9,606 bases of DNA from Clostridia bacterium (lineage in GTDB: Bacteria; Bacillota; Clostridia; Christensenellales; CAG-1252). The stretch spans positions 1 through 9,606 of the forward strand of contig JAGAAA010000071.1 in NCBI GenBank assembly GCA_017615495.1, written 5' to 3'. Positions 7,292 to 9,606 of the stretch are shown here, one piece after another. The notes under the pieces are model-generated. The model saw nothing but the letters and a program-made list of their open reading frames with translations. It had not been told where the DNA came from and made no database searches. Numbering within the stretch: position 1 is the first letter of the stretch; every line of letters starts with the position of its first letter. The position numbers were made by a program, and so were the translations under genes.

Positions 7292-7321
7292 ATTATACTA
7301 CACGCACGCGCATTTGTGCAA
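7292..7321 (-). promoter_or_regulatory. Promoter of the giant gene (and probably dnaA)
   Basis: The minus strand carries TTGCAC (7321-7316), an 18-nt spacer and a perfect TATAAT (7297-7292). Transcription would begin near 7285, giving a leader of about 50 nt. Because no convincing promoter was found in the 15-nt gap before dnaA or just upstream of it, this may drive both genes as a roughly 6.3-kb transcript. Confidence 0.6.
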
Positions 7322-7328
7322 GAGCGGG

Positions 7329-7341
7329 AGGAAAATTTCCT
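7329..7341. repeat. Inverted repeat upstream of the divergent promoters
   Basis: AGGAAA and TTTCCT arms flank a single central base. The second arm also pairs with GGAAA at 7344-7348, giving overlapping inverted repeats. It lies just upstream of the -35 element of the giant gene, a plausible regulator site, although the low-complexity A/T and G/C runs make chance likely. Confidence 0.3.
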
Positions 7342-7413
7342 TTGGAAAAAGCAGGAAAGGATGGTTTTTGAGGGAAAACGGAGGTGAAAGCGCGGCAAAA
7401 GGAGGCGGAAATC

Positions 7414-7442
7414 TTGTCAATTTTTTGCGGGTGTGGTAATAT
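7414..7442 (+). promoter_or_regulatory. Candidate rqcP promoter with extended -10, implying a leaderless start
   Basis: TTGTCA (7414-7419), a 17-nt spacer and TAATAT (7437-7442), with TG one base upstream of the -10 (7434-7435) as in extended -10 promoters. Normal start-site spacing puts transcription initiation at about 7449, the A of the rqcP ATG, so a transcript from here would have essentially no leader. Confidence 0.5.
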
Positions 7443-7452
7443 TGTCGTATGA
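7414..7452 (+). CDS. Possible 12-codon leader ORF overlapping the rqcP start
   Basis: A consensus AGGAGG (7400-7405) sits eight bases before a TTG at 7414, which opens a short frame reading (M/L)SIFCGCGNIVV. It ends at TGA 7450-7452, sharing ATGA with the rqcP start codon, the geometry of translational coupling. A GTG at 7384 would extend it to 22 codons. It requires a transcript starting upstream of 7400 and so competes with the leaderless promoter reading. No homologue is recognised, and it could be chance. Confidence 0.28.
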   Translation: MSIFCGCGNIVV

Positions 7453-7691
7453 GATTGGATAAATTCTTAAAGGTCAGCAGATTGATCAAGCGCCGCACCG
7501 TGGCGGCGGACGCATGCTCCGCTTCCCGCGTGCTTTTGAACGGCAAGGAAGCAAAACCGGCAAAAGAAGTCAAAGTCGGCGACGAGATCGAGATCGTTTA
7601 CGGCATCAGCCGGCTCAAGGTCAGGGTGACAGCGGTCGCCGACGTGACCAAAAAGCAGGACGCGGCCGATCTTTACGAAGTGATAGATTAA
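7449..7691 (+). CDS. rqcP: S4-domain RNA-binding protein, RqcP/YabO family
   Basis: An 80-residue protein made almost entirely of one S4 RNA-binding domain. It opens MRLDKFLKVSRLIKRRT, nearly identical in pattern to Bacillus subtilis YabO/RqcP. That protein binds the obstructed 50S subunit with RqcH and helps add poly-alanine tails to stalled nascent chains. The basic helix carries R2, R11, K14, R15 and R16; the loop VLLNGKEAKPAKEVKVGDEIEI (29-50) is the S4 beta hairpin; and the tail DVTKKQDAADLYEVI matches the family end. The ATG is the only possible start, because an in-frame TAA lies four codons upstream (7437-7439). No Shine-Dalgarno sequence is properly spaced before it. It is followed after five bases by ispDF and is likely cotranscribed with it. 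Confidence 0.9.
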   Translation: MRLDKFLKVSRLIKRRTVAADACSASRVLLNGKEAKPAKEVKVGDEIEIVYGISRLKVRVTAVADVTKKQDAADLYEVID

Positions 7692-7696
7692 AAGGT

Positions 7697-8818
7697 ATGA
7701 AAGGCATCGCGATCATTGCCGCAGCCGGCAAAGGCCAACGCGCCGGCGTGGACAAAATTTGGATAAAAACGGCAAACGGGACCGTCTTGGAACGGGCGGT
7801 TGCTCCTTTTTTTGACGCCTTGACGGTGGACGAAGTTTGTTTGGTGGTGGCGCCTTCCCGCGTGGAAGAGGCAAAAGCCCTTTTTTGCGGGGGCAAAAAG
7901 CCCTGCGTCGTCCTCGCCGGGGGCGAAACCCGCACCCAAAGCGTCAAGATCGCCCTCGAACACTACTGTGAATTAAAAGAAGACGCCGTCGTCGCCATCC
8001 ACGACGGAGCAAGACCCTACGTTAGCCGCGCTTTGATCGAACGCGCGATGCAAGTCGCCGCCGAAAAAGGGAGCGCTGTCCCCGTCGTGCCCTGCTCCGA
8101 TTCTTTGCGGAGGGTGACGGGCGAAGGCAGCGTTGCGATGGACCGCGGGAACGTTTATCGCGTGCAAACGCCGCAATGCTTTTCCTTAAAGGCGCTTTTA
8201 AAGGCGTATTCCTCGGGCGAGGAAGCCACCGACGACGCCACGCTTTATGAAAAACACGTAGGCGCAGTGGCGCTTGTCGAGGGGGAAGAAAGCAACGTCA
8301 AAATCACCTATTTATCCGACGTTTGCAAGGATTTTTCTTCGCGGGTCGGCGTCGGGTTCGACGTCCATCCGTTGGTGAAGGGGCGCCCCCTGATCCTCGG
8401 CGGCGTGAAGATCGATTTTGAAAAAGGGCTTGACGGGCACAGCGACGCGGACGTCCTCGTCCATGCGGTCATGGACGCCCTTTTGACGGCAGCCGGCCTC
8501 CCCGACATCGGGCATTGGTTCCCGCCAAACGACCCCAAGTACGAAGGCGCGGACAGCGTTGAACTTTTAAAGACGGTCATCGCCCTCGTTAAAAAGGAAG
8601 GGTTTTCGGTTGCAAACGTTTCCGCGACCGTTATGGCGGAGGCGCCCAAACTCGCCCCCTATCTTTCAAAAATGGAAAAAATCGTCGCAAAAGCCGTCGG
8701 AGTTGACGAAAGCGCGGTCAAATTTGCCGCGACAACGACGGAAAGGCTGGGGATCGTGGGCGAAGGCAAGGGCATCGCTGCGGAAGCGGTCGCATTGCTT
8801 TGCGGTGGGAAGAATTGA
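7697..8818 (+). CDS. ispDF: Bifunctional IspD/IspF, MEP isoprenoid pathway
   Basis: A 373-residue fusion of two MEP-pathway enzymes. IspD (about 1-213) joins CTP to methylerythritol 4-phosphate; IspF (about 215-373) cyclises the IspE product to methylerythritol 2,4-cyclodiphosphate with release of CMP. IspD marks are AAAGKGQRAG (8-17) with K20, HDGARP (102-107), YRVQTPQCF (154-162), TDDATLYE (178-185) and NVKIT (200-204). IspF marks are GVGFDVHPL (218-226, with the D-x-H metal ligands D222 and H224), GHSDADVLVH (247-256, with H256 as the third ligand), DIG (270-272) and ATTTERLG (345-352). The start is the ATG at 7697, five bases after rqcP; the frame is open further upstream but overlaps rqcP. 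AAAGG lies only one base before the ATG, so reinitiation after rqcP is likely. The IspD nucleotide loop lacks the usual RMG, having RAG. Confidence 0.95.
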   Translation: MKGIAIIAAAGKGQRAGVDKIWIKTANGTVLERAVAPFFDALTVDEVCLVVAPSRVEEAKALFCGGKKPCVVLAGGETRTQSVKIALEHYCELKEDAVVAIHDGARPYVSRALIERAMQVAAEKGSAVPVVPCSDSLRRVTGEGSVAMDRGNVYRVQTPQCFSLKALLKAYSSGEEATDDATLYEKHVGAVALVEGEESNVKITYLSDVCKDFSSRVGVGFDVHPLVKGRPLILGGVKIDFEKGLDGHSDADVLVHAVMDALLTAAGLPDIGHWFPPNDPKYEGADSVELLKTVIALVKKEGFSVANVSATVMAEAPKLAPYLSKMEKIVAKAVGVDESAVKFAATTTERLGIVGEGKGIAAEAVALLCGGKN

Positions 8819-8843
8819 CTTTCGCGCGCCCGCGTGATACATT
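8815..8843 (+). promoter_or_regulatory. Possible internal promoter for the SCP2-like gene
   Basis: TTGACT (8815-8820, overlapping the ispDF stop codon), a 17-nt spacer and TACATT (8838-8843) with an upstream TG at 8835-8836. Initiation near 8850 would leave the GAGG ribosome binding site just inside the transcript. The -10 is a 4/6 match, so this is tentative. Confidence 0.4.
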
Positions 8844-8859
8844 TATAAAAGAGGTAAAA

Positions 8860-9306
8860 ATGGAAAAATCGATCGAACTACACAAGATCCGCCCGACAAA
8901 AAAGTGGCGCGCAAGATCCGCTCTTAAGAAGATCGCGGGATATCTTGCCCGCGCGTCAAAAACGAGCGAGAAGGTGGGGGATGACGTCCTCTATCATCTG
9001 CCCGGCGTCTTTTCGCTTGGCGTTTCGTATGGCGGTGAAAGCGTGCGTTTGATCAAGGAAGCAAATTCTTTTAGAATTATGAAATCTTCCGAAAAATCCG
9101 ATGTTTCTTTGATCGCGACCGTTGTGGATGCGGCAGCCGTAAGGGACATTTGTACCCACAAAGCAAGCTGGCAAAAACTCTATGCCGAAGGGCGCGTGAC
9201 CTTCGCCGGCAAGATCAAATACGCGACGCTTTTTATGCGCGTGACGGCGGAAGGAGACAAGGCTTTCCTCCCCGCAAAAAAATACCAAGAGTTGTACGGA
9301 GAATAA
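8860..9306 (+). CDS. SCP2-like (sterol carrier protein 2 fold) small protein
   Basis: A 148-residue soluble protein without signal peptide or membrane helix. The region of about 40-130 follows the SCP2 pattern: strands carrying VFSLGVSYGGESVRLI (50-65), SDVSLIATVVDAAAVRDI (80-97), then WQKLYAEGRVTFAGKIKYAT (104-123), where an aromatic/EGR segment followed by a G-x-I/K strand is typical of SCP2 domains. Such domains bind hydrophobic ligands such as fatty acyl chains or lipids; the bacterial ligand here is unknown. The N-terminus is lysine/arginine-rich (10-38). The start at 8860 is supported by GAGG five bases upstream; the same frame is open earlier but lacks a site. It lies 41 nt after ispDF and 3 nt before the alcohol dehydrogenase, so it is probably cotranscribed with the latter. 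The family call rests on pattern only. Confidence 0.6.
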   Translation: MEKSIELHKIRPTKKWRARSALKKIAGYLARASKTSEKVGDDVLYHLPGVFSLGVSYGGESVRLIKEANSFRIMKSSEKSDVSLIATVVDAAAVRDICTHKASWQKLYAEGRVTFAGKIKYATLFMRVTAEGDKAFLPAKKYQELYGE

Positions 9307-9309
9307 ACT

Positions 9310-9606
9310 ATGCGCAAGTTTTTTGAGTTTCAAAACGCAGCGAAGATCAATTGCGGAGAGGCCGCGCTCTCGACGGTCGGAAAGGAGCTTTCTTATCTCG
9401 GCGCGAAGAAGCCGCTCGTCCTTCTTTCCGCAAACGCCGTAAAACTCGGCGTAAAAGCAAAGATCTTAAACACCCTTGCAGGGTGCGACCTAAAAGGGGT
9501 CGCCGTTGCGGAGCCCGTTCCCGCCGAGGTAAACCTTGATTACGCAAGGGGACAAAAGAAATTATACTTGAAGGAAAAATGCGACGCATTGATCGCCGTA
9601 GGCGGC
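9310..9606 (+). CDS. Iron-containing alcohol dehydrogenase family, N-terminal 99 residues, cut by window edge
   Basis: The N-terminus matches the Fe-ADH/dehydroquinate-synthase-like fold. FFEFQNAAKINCGEAALSTV (4-23) is the usual opening strand and the G-x-GAL turn, PLVLLSANAVKLGV (35-48) is the first Rossmann strand and helix, VAEPVPAEVNLDYA (65-78) is the V-x2-P-P region, and CDALIAVGG (91-99) is the start of the GGGS nucleotide-binding loop, where the window ends. The metal ligands lie beyond the edge, so metal and substrate cannot be judged. GGAG (9298-9301), inside the end of the SCP2-like gene, is eight bases before the ATG, and the genes are three bases apart, so they are cotranscribed and possibly coupled. 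Family members reduce aldehydes or oxidise alcohols with NAD(P). Confidence 0.85.
   Translation, partial: MRKFFEFQNAAKINCGEAALSTVGKELSYLGAKKPLVLLSANAVKLGVKAKILNTLAGCDLKGVAVAEPVPAEVNLDYARGQKKLYLKEKCDALIAVGG

Noticed and set aside
7514..7696. Upstream extension of ispDF to an ATG at 7514
   Set aside because: It would overlap most of rqcP in another frame and encodes an arginine/glutamine-rich sequence unlike IspD; the MKGIAIIAAAGKG start at 7697 is the canonical N-terminus.
9347..9589. Short frames on both strands at the right edge (9347-9589 minus, 9351-9539 plus)
   Set aside because: They are shadows of the iron-containing alcohol dehydrogenase frame, arginine-rich and without motifs.

Overview
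The window is bacterial chromosome around a replication origin, most likely from an uncultured member of the Bacillota (Clostridia-like). The evidence is the adjacent dnaA and dnaN genes in the same orientation with an AT-rich, DnaA-box-bearing spacer between them, AGGAGG-type ribosome binding sites, an RqcP/YabO-type S4 protein and sigma-A-like promoters. The species cannot be named from this sequence. No rRNA, tRNA, CRISPR array, transposase or phage gene was seen.

Layout, left to right. (1) 1-701, minus strand: the N-terminal part of dnaN, running off the left edge. (2) 702-929: the dnaA-dnaN spacer, a probable oriC/unwinding region, holding one consensus-fitting DnaA box, several weaker ones, TTA-type trinucleotide runs and a good dnaN promoter. 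(3) 930-2288, minus: dnaA. (4) 2304-7235, minus: a 1643-residue protein of unknown function. It has one N-terminal membrane anchor followed by about 1600 apparently extracytoplasmic residues, which I read as five divergent copies of a module of roughly 265-315 residues. It ends 15 nt before dnaA, so the two are probably cotranscribed. (5) 7236-7448: a divergent control region. (6) Plus strand: rqcP (7449-7691), a bifunctional ispDF (7697-8818), an SCP2-like small protein (8860-9306) and the start of an iron-containing alcohol dehydrogenase (9310 to the right edge).

How the genes fit together: DnaA binds the spacer and opens the origin, and DnaN is the sliding clamp. The giant membrane protein appears to sit at the head of the replication-initiation transcription unit, where rpmH or nothing is more usual, and this is the most unusual point in the window. 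The divergent arm combines ribosome quality control (RqcP), isoprenoid precursor synthesis by the MEP pathway (IspDF) and a probable lipid/redox pair (SCP2-like protein plus alcohol dehydrogenase). Hand-counted G/C balance in a few lines changes sign across the dnaA-dnaN spacer, which supports origin placement and puts dnaA and the giant gene head-on to the rightward fork.
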